Position numbers and translations under genes: made by a program
In this document: positions 8,414-22,697 of the stretch, in pieces
Layout of the letters: every line of letters starts with the position of its first letter
Position numbering within the stretch: position 1 is the stretch's first letter
NCBI GenBank assembly: GCA_030427205.1
Contig: JAUHXC010000024.1
Location: forward strand, 62,001 to 126,000
Direction of reading: 5' to 3'
Length of the DNA: 64,000 nucleotides
Source of the DNA: a bacterium
GTDB lineage: Bacteria > Myxococcota_A > Bradymonadia > UBA7976 > UBA1532
Notes under the pieces: generated by a model
The model's input: the letters and a program-made list of their open reading frames with translations, nothing else
Told to the model about the DNA's origin: nothing
The model's database searches: none

Positions 8414-9007
8414 TTACATGCCTGCGTCGGTGGCTGCGGGCGGGGCCATGTCGGGCGGCGGCGGCGCCATATCGGGCGGCGGCGGCGCCATGTCGGTCGG
8501 CGGCGGGGCCATGTCGGGCATCGGCGGCGGGGCCATGTCGGGCATCGGCGCCGGGCGGTCCTCGCAGGCTCCGCCACGACAGATCTGCCCGCCGGGGCAG
8601 TCCTCGGCGCGGCCGCCGAGGCAGCTGTCGGGGCAGATCCGCAGGCGCTCGCCCTCGCAGCCGATGACGGCGCCCGGCTCGCAGGTGCAGTCGGTCACGC
8701 ACGCCCGGCTGTCGGGGTCACACATGCGGCCCACCGGGCAGCTGTCGGGCTCGACCCGGCACCCGGGCTGACACATGCCGAGGGGCGGCTCGGCGTCGGC
8801 CTCTTCGGCGGGCAGCGCGCGGTCGCAATACTCGGCGGCGAGGCAGTCGATGTCGCGGCTGCAGCCGGCGGCGGCCTGATCGGGCTCGATCGGCGCCGCG
8901 TCGACCACCGCCAGATCGCCGGCGTCGGGCCCGGTATCGTCGCAGGCGGCGAGCGCGAGGAGCGCACCGAGAGCCAAGACCCATACGGCCAGCAGACGGC
9001 GGCTCAT
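8414..9007 (-). CDS. Cys-rich lipoprotein with PDMAPPP tail
   Basis: 197-residue predicted lipoprotein. The N-terminus MSRRLLAVWVLALGALLALAAC carries a lipobox with the acylated Cys at 22. The middle is Cys-rich (CSRDIDC, CDPDSRAC and similar spacing), resembling the small disulfide modules common in Myxococcota surface proteins. The C-terminus is a low-complexity tail of about six PDMAPPP-like units. Its ATG overlaps the stop of the HSP90-family gene (ATGA) and sits after a GAGGAGG site, so the two are translationally coupled. No enzymatic function is visible. Confidence 0.8.
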   Translation of the reverse strand: MSRRLLAVWVLALGALLALAACDDTGPDAGDLAVVDAAPIEPDQAAAGCSRDIDCLAAEYCDRALPAEEADAEPPLGMCQPGCRVEPDSCPVGRMCDPDSRACVTDCTCEPGAVIGCEGERLRICPDSCLGGRAEDCPGGQICRGGACEDRPAPMPDMAPPPMPDMAPPPTDMAPPPPDMAPPPPDMAPPAATDAGM

Positions 9008-10827
9008 GCGGCCTCCTCGGGTCCCATCAGCGCCACGAGCGCCGCGCTCAGCCCGCGGAACGCCGCGCCGGTGTCGACGTCGATCAGGCCCTCCCGGCGG
9101 TCGGTCATCAGATCGGCGAGCGCCCGCACCACGGTGGCGGCGGCCCGCTCGCTGGGCCCGTCCCGCTCGACGAGGCGGCGGATGATCGGGCTGTCGAGGT
9201 TGACGTAGAGCCGGCTGATCGTCGCGCCGTCGATGCGCTGGGTGTACATGCGCGCGAGGCCGAGGATCGCCGAGCTGATGCGCTTGTCGGCCTCGTCCTG
9301 CTCGATGCGCCGCTTCAGCGCGGCCTCGCGATCGGGCACGAGCACCACCGGCAGCTCCGCGGGCACGAAGCGGGTCGGCACCACCTGCTGGTCGTCGCGA
9401 CCGAGCAGCGCTTCGAGCCGGGCGCGCGCCTCGGGCTCGATCTCGGCGGGCGCGAACATCGCCGCGTCGCCGGTGCGGGTGCCGAGGCGGACCACCGTCA
9501 GCCCGCCGCGCTCGGCGTGGCGCTGGCAGAACGGCAGCGCGCCGTAGCGCACGCCGCTGACCACCGGCACCTGCATCGCCCGGAAGAGCACTTCTTCATA
9601 GCCGCTGCCTTCGCCGAGGGAGACGTGCAGCCGCCCTTTGCTGCGCCGGGCGATGACCGGCACGGTCAGCTCGCCTTCGCTGGTGGGCAGCTTGAGCTGG
9701 TCGGCGAGCAGGTCGAACATGCGGCTGTCGGCCAGCGCGGCGCCGATCAGGGCCTCGTTGTGCCGGGTGAGGATGCGCCTCCACGCGGCGGGCGCGGTGC
9801 GCGGCAGCGCGGCGAGGTGCTCGACGAGGCAGGTGCGCAGCCGGGCGGCGATGGCGTCGTAGGTGGCGTCTTTCTGCAGGTCTTCGCGGCTGGCGGTGGG
9901 CACCAGCGCGTCGGACTCGATCACCCCGCCGCAGAAGCCGGCCCAGGCGGGCAGCAGCTCGCGGGCGTCGTCGCTGACGAGCATGCCGCGCACGAAGACC
10001 GAGACGTTGCGGTTGTCGCTGGTGCCGAAGGTCGCCCCGTCCTGGACCCACAAGAGCCCGCGCACCGGCGCGTCGTCGGTGGGCTCGACCGGCAGAGTGC
10101 AGATCGGATCGAAGCGCCGTTCGAAGCGCCGGGCGAAGTCGAGGGCCAGCCGGGTGCGGCGCACGTCGGGCAGGTCGTCGTCGAGCCGCCACGGCGGCGG
10201 CGGCCGGTTGACCGGGTCGTCGCCCACCGCGCCGACGTGGATCGGCTCGCGCAGCAGGCAGCAATAGCGCCGCAGCAGCGACGTGCAGACTTCCGGGTCG
10301 GCCAGCGGGCGGAACCCGTCGGAGAGGTGCAGCAGGACCCGACTGCCGATGGGGCGCGCCTCGGCCGCCGCCAGCGTATAGCGCTCGCCGCCGGTGCTCA
10401 CGAAGCGCCAGCCCTCGTCGGGGGTCTGGTAGCTGGTGGTGTGCACCTCGACCCGGGTGCTGACGAAGAAGGCCGAGAGGAAGCCCAGGCCGAACTGGCC
10501 GATGAGGCCGTCGCCGCGGCCCTCGCGGCGCAGGCGGCCGGTATAGCCCGAGCCCACGGTGGCCAGATAGCGCACGACCTCGTCGCGGGTCAGCCCGGCG
10601 CCGGTGTCTTCGATGGCCAGGGTGCCGGCGACCGGATCGGGGCGCACGATGATCGCCGGCGCGTCGACGTCGCCGGCCTCGATCCGCCGTCGCTGGATCG
10701 AGTCGTGGGCGTTCTGCACCAGCTCGCGCAGCGCGACGCTGGGGGTCGAATACAGGTTGTGCCCCAGCACCCGCATCAGGCCGGGCAGGTCGACGCGGGT
10801 GGTCATCAGTTCGGACGGGCTGTTCAT
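9004..10827 (-). CDS. htpG: HSP90-family molecular chaperone
   Basis: 607-residue HtpG-like chaperone. The N-terminal GHKL ATPase has RELVQNAHDS (Glu35, Asn39), DTGAG (Asp75) and the GQFGLGF lid/P-loop (110-116); middle and C-terminal dimerisation regions follow. The start has TGGAGG seven bases upstream. It is shorter than typical bacterial HtpG (about 620-650 residues), and the sequence after the ATPase looks rather diverged. It is coupled to a surface lipoprotein gene downstream, unusual company for a cytosolic chaperone. It may be a second, specialised HSP90 rather than the housekeeping copy; that is inference. Confidence 0.92.
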   Translation of the reverse strand: MNSPSELMTTRVDLPGLMRVLGHNLYSTPSVALRELVQNAHDSIQRRRIEAGDVDAPAIIVRPDPVAGTLAIEDTGAGLTRDEVVRYLATVGSGYTGRLRREGRGDGLIGQFGLGFLSAFFVSTRVEVHTTSYQTPDEGWRFVSTGGERYTLAAAEARPIGSRVLLHLSDGFRPLADPEVCTSLLRRYCCLLREPIHVGAVGDDPVNRPPPPWRLDDDLPDVRRTRLALDFARRFERRFDPICTLPVEPTDDAPVRGLLWVQDGATFGTSDNRNVSVFVRGMLVSDDARELLPAWAGFCGGVIESDALVPTASREDLQKDATYDAIAARLRTCLVEHLAALPRTAPAAWRRILTRHNEALIGAALADSRMFDLLADQLKLPTSEGELTVPVIARRSKGRLHVSLGEGSGYEEVLFRAMQVPVVSGVRYGALPFCQRHAERGGLTVVRLGTRTGDAAMFAPAEIEPEARARLEALLGRDDQQVVPTRFVPAELPVVLVPDREAALKRRIEQDEADKRISSAILGLARMYTQRIDGATISRLYVNLDSPIIRRLVERDGPSERAAATVVRALADLMTDRREGLIDVDTGAAFRGLSAALVALMGPEEAA

Positions 10828-10896
10828 GGGCGCCTCCAGGCGGGCACGTTGAACGACCGGGGCCGCGTCGTCAACGGCCGCGGGCGCCCGCGCGGC

Positions 10897-11421
10897 TCAT
10901 CGACGCTGCGGCCAGGGCCTCGACGCGTCGTGCAGGTTGCGGAAGAAGCCGCCGAGCATCTTGCCGACGTGCAGCTGCGCCAGCTTGGACGAGCCGCGGG
11001 TGCCTTCGTCGATGCGCACGTCGAGGGTCAGTTCGAACGCGTCGCGGCAGGGGCCGACGTGGCGGTCGAGCACCACCGGGATGTCCATGCGGCCGAAGCC
11101 GCTGAAGAAGTGGGGCTCGTCGATCCAGACCGGCGCGACCCGCGCGCTGACCGACGCGCCGCAGTCGACGCGGCACGTCTCGCCCAACGCGCGTTCGAGG
11201 GCCTGGACCAACCAGGGGAAGTCGCCGATGACCTCGATCTGCCAGCGGGCGACGCCGCCGAGCGGGGCCGTACAGCGCGCCGCGTCGGTGGGCTGGGCGT
11301 CGAGCGACCAGAGCGCGACCCGGGTCACCGGCTCGGAGACGGGGCGGATCAACAGGACCACGCTGCCGAGCAGCAAGACGAGCAGGACCAGCAGGCGCGG
11401 CGTGGGGCGGGGGCGGGCCAT
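10897..11421 (-). CDS. Hypothetical membrane-anchored or secreted protein
   Basis: 174 residues from the ATG at 11421. An N-terminal hydrophobic segment (LLVLLVLLLGSVVLLI) preceded by MARPRPTPR looks like an uncleaved anchor or signal peptide. The remainder is soluble with two Cys pairs (RCTAPLGG, CRVDCG), includes WLVQALERALGETCRV and ends SRPWPQRR. I do not recognise the family. It lies 62 bases after the esterase stop and 69 bases before the HSP90 gene start, all on the same strand, so it may belong to that transcript. Confidence 0.6.
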   Translation of the reverse strand: MARPRPTPRLLVLLVLLLGSVVLLIRPVSEPVTRVALWSLDAQPTDAARCTAPLGGVARWQIEVIGDFPWLVQALERALGETCRVDCGASVSARVAPVWIDEPHFFSGFGRMDIPVVLDRHVGPCRDAFELTLDVRIDEGTRGSSKLAQLHVGKMLGGFFRNLHDASRPWPQRR

Positions 11422-11483
11422 CCCGGCGAGGATACCGGAAACAGGAGAGTCACCGGGGGCGGTCTGGCGCTCGATGCTCGGGA

Positions 11484-13268
11484 TCAGGGCGCGACGTCGA
11501 CCCAGCGCGCCACGTCGACCTCGATGGGCACGCCGTCGGCGACGCCGATCCGGTTGGGGATCTCCTCGCCGTCGGGGCCCTTCTCGACGGTGTCCCAGCT
11601 GCCGCGGGTGATCTTGAACTCGAAGACGGCGCCGGCCTCGACGGGCAGCAGGCCGCGCCAGACGCCGTCGCCGTCCTCTGCCAATGCGAACCCGGCCGGA
11701 TCCCAGACGCCCAGGGCCGGATCGCTGCCGGCGACGAAGACCGTCGCGCCGGCCGGCGTCGCGGGCGGCACCGACACCGCGATGAGCGTCTGCCCGTCGG
11801 CGATCACCGAGAACTCGATCGCCACCTCGCGCCCGGCGTGGCGCGCGCGCAGGCGGGCCTCTCCAGGGCGCAGGGCGGTGACCGCATCGCCGTCGAGCTC
11901 GACGATCTGCGGCGTCTCGTTGACCAGCTCGACCGCGGCGGGCGGCGCGGTCAGCCGAGGGCCGCCGTCCCAGATGGCGTCGACCCGCACCGGCGATACG
12001 ATGCCCGGGGCCAGCGGCGCGCGCAGCGGCGCCCCGGCCAGCCCGGTGGGCCCGTCGTCCACCGCCGGCCCCCACAGCCAGGCGAGCACCGCCGGCAGCC
12101 GGCGGGCCCAGGCGCCTTCGTTGTGCGGCGCGCCGGGCACCACCCGCATGCCGAGGCCGGTCGGGAACGCGCCGGTGGCCTGTTCGAGGGCGCCGAAGAG
12201 CGCCTCGACGTCGGCCGCGACCGAGCGCAGGCCGTCGCCGTCGGGGTCGTCCCCTTCCCCGTTACCGCCGTCAAGGTAAAGCCGGGTATCGCCGTCGAAC
12301 CCGTCGGCGAGCGCGCCGGCCCAATCGAGCGCCTCGCGGTCGTTCCACCACAGGCTGGGCGACAGCGCGGCCACGCGGCCGAAGACCCCCGGGTGGCGCC
12401 GCATGATGTCGAGCGAGACCAGCCCGCCCAGGGACGAGCCGCCGATGCCGGTCGAGGCCGCGTCGCAGCGGGTGCGCAGGCGGGCGTCGATCCACGGCTT
12501 GAGCTCGTCGACCACGAATCGGCCGTAGTCCGCGGCGCGGCCGCTGCCCGCGAACGCCGCCACCGCGCTGGGCGTGTAGTCGGCGATGCGGTCCGGCGTA
12601 TTGTCGATGCCGACGACGATGATCGGCTCGATGGCGCCCGCGCCGAGGAGCCCGTCGACCGCCTCGTCGACCTGCCACTCGACGCCGAACGCCGCCGCCC
12701 GGCGATCGAAGAGGTTCTGGCCGTCGTGCAGATACATCACCGGGTAGCGGGCGTCGGGCCGCGCGCCGTAGCCCGGCGGCAGCATGATCGTGACGCCGCG
12801 CGGGCCGACGTTGTCCGACGGAAAATCATCCACGCGCCACCAGCGGCCGCCGACCTCGGGCTCGACGTCGGGCTGGGGCACCACGACACCGCAGCCTTCG
12901 GCGGGCGGGTCGGGCTCCGGGTCGGGCTCCGGCTCCGGCTCCGGCTGCGCGTCGGCCTCCAGCCGGGCGTCGGGCGCCGGCTGTGCATCCCGTGCCGGCT
13001 CCGCATCCCGCGCCGGCTCCGCATCGGCCGGCTCTGCGTCGGCCGGCCCTGCGTCGGCCGGCCCTGCGTCGAGCGCCGGCTCTGCGTCGGCCGGCTCGGC
13101 ATCGGACGCTGGCTCGGCATCCGCGGGCCCGTCGTCCGGGCCGGCGAGCCCGCCGTCCGACCGCGGCTGGCCCACCGCGGCATCGTCGACGCCGCCGCCC
13201 CCGCCACCGGGCGGGGTGCACGCCGCGCTCATCAGGACCCATACCAGCCAGATCGCCGCCCGTCGCAT
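11484..13268 (-). CDS. Lipoprotein esterase with C-terminal CBM20-like domain
   Basis: 594 residues from the ATG at 13268. MRRAAIWLVWVLMSAAC is a lipobox signal; a longer frame to 13325 exists but lacks a signal. A ~75-residue Asp/Ala/Glu/Pro linker follows. Then comes an alpha/beta hydrolase of the Fes/enterochelin-esterase type (COG2382-like): PVMYLHDGQNLF, nucleophile motif GGSSLGG, ALSPSLWWND, and a His in GAPHNEGAWARR. The final ~95 residues, starting IAVSVPPATPAG and including DPALGVWDP and FEFKITRGSWDTVEKG, match the CBM20 starch-binding fold. A surface-anchored esterase that docks on alpha-glucan is plausible; the substrate is unknown. Confidence 0.82.
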   Translation of the reverse strand: MRRAAIWLVWVLMSAACTPPGGGGGGVDDAAVGQPRSDGGLAGPDDGPADAEPASDAEPADAEPALDAGPADAGPADAEPADAEPARDAEPARDAQPAPDARLEADAQPEPEPEPDPEPDPPAEGCGVVVPQPDVEPEVGGRWWRVDDFPSDNVGPRGVTIMLPPGYGARPDARYPVMYLHDGQNLFDRRAAAFGVEWQVDEAVDGLLGAGAIEPIIVVGIDNTPDRIADYTPSAVAAFAGSGRAADYGRFVVDELKPWIDARLRTRCDAASTGIGGSSLGGLVSLDIMRRHPGVFGRVAALSPSLWWNDREALDWAGALADGFDGDTRLYLDGGNGEGDDPDGDGLRSVAADVEALFGALEQATGAFPTGLGMRVVPGAPHNEGAWARRLPAVLAWLWGPAVDDGPTGLAGAPLRAPLAPGIVSPVRVDAIWDGGPRLTAPPAAVELVNETPQIVELDGDAVTALRPGEARLRARHAGREVAIEFSVIADGQTLIAVSVPPATPAGATVFVAGSDPALGVWDPAGFALAEDGDGVWRGLLPVEAGAVFEFKITRGSWDTVEKGPDGEEIPNRIGVADGVPIEVDVARWVDVAP

Positions 13269-13321
13269 GCTCACCTCCGCGTGGTCGCGCCGCCGGTTGT
13301 CGCCGAGGACGGCCGGTGCGA

Positions 13322-13831
13322 TCAACCGCCGTCGACGGACGACGGGATCAACCCGGCGACCCGCGCGGCGACGAAGGCCGCCGTGAGGCGCTCGCCGACG
13401 CGCTCGGCTTTGGCCTTGCTCAAGAAGACCGGCGCCAGCGCTTCGAGCACGCCGTCGCTGCGGCGTACGGCCAGGCCGGCGTAGGCGCCCCGCTGAACGG
13501 TCTCGATGCCCGAGACCGCCGCCAGGGGCATCGCCGGGCGCCCCTGAACGGTCAGCCAGCCGCCCTCGATGCCGAAGCGGGTGCGGCTGATGGCCGCCGA
13601 GAGGGCGAAGGCGGCGAGGATGACCGTCAGCACGCCGTGCATCATCAACGAGGGGGTCTCGGCTTCACCGCCGCGGATCCGCGCCAGCAGCGCCCAGCCC
13701 AGGATCAGCACGAGCGCGCCGCCGGCGCCGCCGCCGAGCCACGCCCGGGTCCGATCGCGAAACTCGAGGTGGATCGCCTCGTCGTTCTCGGTCCGCCGCC
13801 AGTCGAGGCTGCCGTCGCGCTGCCAGCTCAT
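13322..13831 (-). CDS. Small membrane protein, PH-like
   Basis: 169 residues. Two transmembrane helices (about residues 32-52 and 65-84) are followed by a soluble part with GIEGGWLTVQGRPAMPLAAVSGIE, which resembles the bacterial PH (bPH/DUF304-like) fold that follows paired helices in many inner-membrane proteins. No catalytic motif is visible. It lies 53 bases upstream of the esterase on the same strand, so it may share its transcript. Confidence 0.6.
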   Translation of the reverse strand: MSWQRDGSLDWRRTENDEAIHLEFRDRTRAWLGGGAGGALVLILGWALLARIRGGEAETPSLMMHGVLTVILAAFALSAAISRTRFGIEGGWLTVQGRPAMPLAAVSGIETVQRGAYAGLAVRRSDGVLEALAPVFLSKAKAERVGERLTAAFVAARVAGLIPSSVDGG

Positions 13832-14003
13832 CGCCGGCCACCGGGCCGCGAGTCGGGCATCATTGAACGAAAACGCACAGCGGATGGCATCGCGAAGGCA
13901 TAGGCGATCGCATTTTTGTCATCGATGGGATCGCGCGAGCCCGGGCGGCATGGATCGGGGTGCAGGTTCATGGCGCCGAGCATGCCCGTCGGCCGGCGCC
14001 GGA

Positions 14004-19199
<5,196 letters not shown>

Positions 19200-19327
19200 T
19201 TTTGACTCCACTGCAGACCATCAGCATCGAGCACCGGTCGCGCTCGGGTCAACCGATGAACTCACATAGACCACAGTGGATACGGAGATTCGCGCCGATC
19301 TCTACGACACGGGCACTTCGTCGGTCG

Positions 19328-20800
19328 TCATCCGGCCTTCTGCCACTCGGTGAGGCCGCGCTCGGCGTCGGTGCCGGGGATGACGTTGTCGAGCACCACC
19401 GCGATCAGCGCGCCCACCGCCATGCTCGTGCCGGCGAGGGTATTGACGATGTTGTCGAGCCACTGCAGCGAGTCGCCGATCGACAGACCGAACCAGCCGT
19501 CGAGCAGCGGGCCGAGCGCGACAGGCGTCGCCGAGATATAGGCCGGCAGGCTCAGGCCCATGAAGAACGCGAAGCCCAGGATGAACAGGTTGCGCGGCGA
19601 GTTGAGGTCGACGAACTGCAGGTTCGACAGGCCCACAGCCGCGATGACGCCGAAGAGCGCGCAGTACATGCCGCCGACGATCGGCTCGGGGATCGTCGTG
19701 AACAGCGCCCCGAACTTGGCCACCGCGCCGAGCAGGATCATCAGGACCGCGCCGTATTGCACCACCCGCCGGCTGCCGACCCGGGTGAGGCCGATCGCGC
19801 CGATGTTCTCGCTGTAGCTCGTCGTGCCGTTGCCCGTGCCGAAGATGCCGGCGATGAGGCAGCCGACGCCCTCCATGCCGATGCCCTTGTTGATGGTCTT
19901 GCCGTCGGGGATCGGCGCCCCCGACATGCGCGCGCAGGCATAGTAGTCGCCGATGGACTCGACCATCGACGCCGCGTAGCCGGCGAGCATGCCGATGATC
20001 GCGGCCACCTCGAACTGCGGCATGCCCCATTGCAGCGGATAGGGCACACGAATCCAGGGCGCGTCGTGGAACTTCTCGAGGCTGGTGTAGGCCGGGTGCC
20101 CCGGCTCGAAGACGCCGGTGACGCTGAGCAGCGCGGCGACGCCCCAGGCGCCGATGATGCCGAGCAGCACCGGGAAGAGTTCGAAGGCGCGGTGTTTGCG
20201 GCGCAAGACCTGCGAGAACAGGATGATCAGCAGTATCGTCAGCCCGCCGATGCCCCAGTGTTTACCGGCCCCGGGCGCGCCGAACGGGAAGAGCGAGAGG
20301 CCGATGAGCGCGATGGTCGGCGCGATGGTGATCGGCCCGATGAAGCGGCGCAGGCGCCCGACGAGCCCGCTGTAGCCGATGAAGATCTCGAAGACGGCGC
20401 CGGCGATGATCGCCCCCTGGATCGTCTGCATCCGCACTTCGAAGCCGGCCGACTTCAGCGACGCCATGCCGCAGATCGCGAAGACGGGCGTGAGGAACGA
20501 GAACGTACCGCCCTGCACGATGGGCAGCCGGTTGCCGAGGGTCGTCTGCAACAGGGTCGTGATGCCCGAGACGAAGAACATGGTGCCGATGAGCCAGCCG
20601 AGCTTCTCGGCATCGCCCTTGATGCCGAGCGGCTCCGACAGTATCAGCGGGATCGCCACCGTCGAGCCGAACATCGTCAGGTAGTGCTGCAGCCCCAGCG
20701 CCAGACCCTCGGCGACCGGCGGCTCGTCGTCGATGCCGTAGATCAGGTCGTGGGACGGCGCGTCGGGTTCACCGTCGGCGGTTTTCGCGAGATCGGGCAT
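19328..20800 (-). CDS. NCS2-family nucleobase:cation symporter
   Basis: 490-residue inner-membrane permease of the nucleobase-ascorbate transporter family. It has many hydrophobic helices, the TM3 motif QGGTFSFL, and a TM8-10 region with ESIGDYYACARMSG and the NAT signature area GNGTTSYSENIGAIGLTRVGSR. It would import xanthine, uracil or a related base with H+ or Na+; exact substrate is not readable. The start follows GGGGAG eight bases upstream. It is divergent from the phospholipase-D gene at 21022, and no purine catabolic gene is nearby. Confidence 0.9.
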   Translation of the reverse strand: MPDLAKTADGEPDAPSHDLIYGIDDEPPVAEGLALGLQHYLTMFGSTVAIPLILSEPLGIKGDAEKLGWLIGTMFFVSGITTLLQTTLGNRLPIVQGGTFSFLTPVFAICGMASLKSAGFEVRMQTIQGAIIAGAVFEIFIGYSGLVGRLRRFIGPITIAPTIALIGLSLFPFGAPGAGKHWGIGGLTILLIILFSQVLRRKHRAFELFPVLLGIIGAWGVAALLSVTGVFEPGHPAYTSLEKFHDAPWIRVPYPLQWGMPQFEVAAIIGMLAGYAASMVESIGDYYACARMSGAPIPDGKTINKGIGMEGVGCLIAGIFGTGNGTTSYSENIGAIGLTRVGSRRVVQYGAVLMILLGAVAKFGALFTTIPEPIVGGMYCALFGVIAAVGLSNLQFVDLNSPRNLFILGFAFFMGLSLPAYISATPVALGPLLDGWFGLSIGDSLQWLDNIVNTLAGTSMAVGALIAVVLDNVIPGTDAERGLTEWQKAG

Positions 20801-21021
20801 GGTTGCTCCCCTGCAAGTCCCTCCGCGGCCAACCTATGCCGGGATCGACCCCGAGTAAAGCCCATGTGTCGCGCCGGTGACATGTCCCGCGCGGCCGCCG
20901 GCGAACGGGCTGTCGGCGGGTCGCAGATCGAAGAAGATGGCGCCGGCTGTCGCCGAATACCGTCGCGGTGCATCTCTTCGATGGAGCGCGCGCGCGGCGC
21001 GGCCCACGCCCGGGAGGTGCG

Positions 21022-22437
21022 GTGACCGAGTGGACGACGATCGCGGCGGTGTCGACGGTGGCGCTGCAGATCTACGCCAGCGGGCGGGCGATCCTGCGCA
21101 AGAGCGGGGTCTCGTCGACCCTGGCGTGGCTGCTGGCGATCATCAGCTTCCCCGTCGTCGGTGCGCTGATCTATCTGCTCGGCGCCTCGCCGAGCATCCG
21201 CCGGGCCGCGCGCCGCCAGCGGCCGACCGCCCGCGGCCTCTTCGCCGGTCGGCGCACCGTCGAGGCCCTCGGCGAGCAGATCGATCACGGCGCGACGGGG
21301 CACGTCCTGACATTGGCCTGCCGCCTGACCGGCCTGCCGCCGACGGTGGGCAACCGGGTGCGGCTGCTGACGAGCAGCAAGGACGCCTTCCAGACGATCG
21401 AAGAGGCGGTGCGCGGCGCCACCACCCGGGTCTGGGCCGAGTACTACATCATCAAGAACGACGCGACGGGGCGGCGCTTCCTCGACCTGCTCATCGAGCG
21501 GGCGCAGGCGGGGGTCGAGGTGCGGCTGCTCTACGACGCGGTGGGCTCGCTGCGCATCGACCCCACGCGGCTCGAGGCGCTGGCTGAAGCCGGCGGTCAC
21601 GCGGCGGTCTTCCTGCCGGTCAACCCGCTCCGGCGGCGCTGGTCGACCCATCTGCGCAACCACCGCAAGCTGGTCATCGTCGACGACGTCATCGGCTTCA
21701 CCGGCGGTATGAACGTCGGCGACGAATACTCCGGCCGCGGGCTGCGGCGCGGCGGGCGGCACTTCCACGACAGCCACCTGGCCATCGAAGGTCCGGCGGT
21801 GGCCGATCTGGCGGAGATCTTCATCGAAGACTGGCTCTTCGCCGCCGACGAGCAGCTGCCGGGCATCGCCGAGCCCGAGCCCGACGGCGACTGCGTGACC
21901 GCCATCGTGCCCAGCGGACCCGATCAGGTGCACAACGCCCACGGCATGGTCTACTTCACCGGCATCGCCGCCGCCCGCGAGCGGGTCTGGATCGCCAGCC
22001 CCTACTTCGTGCCCGATACCGCCACGGTGCGCGCGCTCGTCTCGGCGGCGCTGCGCGGGGTCGACGTGCGGCTGCTGGTGCCGGCGCGCAACGACGTGCG
22101 CATCGTCGGCGCCGCCGCGCGCTCGTACTACCCCGAGCTGATCCGCGCCGGGGTGCGGGTCTTCGAGTATCTGCCGTCGATGCTGCACGCCAAGCGCATG
22201 GTGGTCGACAGCGCGTGGGGCATCGTCGGCTCGGCCAACGTCGACATCCGCAGCTTCCGGCTCAACTTCGAATTGGGGGCGCTGGTGATCGGATCGGACT
22301 TCGCCCGCACGCTCGAGCGAAAGTATCGAACCGAGCTGCGCGACAGCCGCGAGGTGACCGCCGAGACGCTCGACGCCCTGAGCCTGCCCGGCCGCCTGCG
22401 CGATGGCGTCGCCCGGCTGGCGTCGCCGCTGCTGTGA
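21022..22437 (+). CDS. cls: Cardiolipin synthase-like phospholipase D
   Basis: 471 residues from a GTG at 21022 with GGGAGG four bases upstream; an ATG at 20968 is in frame but would add 18 Arg-rich residues before the first helix. Two N-terminal transmembrane segments (about 4-58) anchor it. Two HKD motifs are present: HRKLVIVD and HAKRMVVD, each followed by the usual GG or GSAN. It would condense phosphatidylglycerol to cardiolipin at the inner membrane. The C-terminus (LARLASPLL-type) is normal for the family. The last ~70 bases of the gene are duplicated immediately downstream. Confidence 0.92.
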   Translation: MTEWTTIAAVSTVALQIYASGRAILRKSGVSSTLAWLLAIISFPVVGALIYLLGASPSIRRAARRQRPTARGLFAGRRTVEALGEQIDHGATGHVLTLACRLTGLPPTVGNRVRLLTSSKDAFQTIEEAVRGATTRVWAEYYIIKNDATGRRFLDLLIERAQAGVEVRLLYDAVGSLRIDPTRLEALAEAGGHAAVFLPVNPLRRRWSTHLRNHRKLVIVDDVIGFTGGMNVGDEYSGRGLRRGGRHFHDSHLAIEGPAVADLAEIFIEDWLFAADEQLPGIAEPEPDGDCVTAIVPSGPDQVHNAHGMVYFTGIAAARERVWIASPYFVPDTATVRALVSAALRGVDVRLLVPARNDVRIVGAAARSYYPELIRAGVRVFEYLPSMLHAKRMVVDSAWGIVGSANVDIRSFRLNFELGALVIGSDFARTLERKYRTELRDSREVTAETLDALSLPGRLRDGVARLASPLL

Positions 22438-22584
22438 AAGTATCGAATCGAGCTGCGCGACAGCCGCGAGGTGACCGCCGAGACACTCGACGTCCTGAGC
22501 CTGCACGGCGTCGACACCTGCTCGCAGGCGAAGCGTGAGCGGCACCTCGCCCGCGTCGAGCGCCGCTTCGCGCGGCTGAAGTGA
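22438..22584 (+). pseudogene. Duplicated cls 3' end with alternative tail
   Basis: Bases 22436-22509 repeat 22319-22392 (117 bp upstream) with 4 mismatches in 74. The copy starts on the cls stop codon itself. Continuing in frame it encodes KYRIELRDSREVTAETLDVL, then a different ending with KRERHLARVERRFARLK and a stop at 22582-22584. No start codon or ribosome site precedes it, so it is a remnant: either a tail left by tandem duplication or the end of a lost second cls-type gene. Both possible tails look like genuine phospholipase-D C-termini. Confidence 0.7.
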
Positions 22585-22697
22585 CCGGGCCGCCGGGCGG
22601 ATCGACGGCGCCGATCCGGAAAAAACGCGCCGCCCGGTGACACATCCGGTCGCTCGCGGTTTTTGACCCTCCAGAGACCCACACGGAGGGACAATCG

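Noticed and set aside
13832..14003. Rho-independent terminator after the MopE-type gene (GCGATCGC and T-run near 13907)
   Set aside because: The run of T is on the strand opposite to that gene's transcript and the stem is weak.
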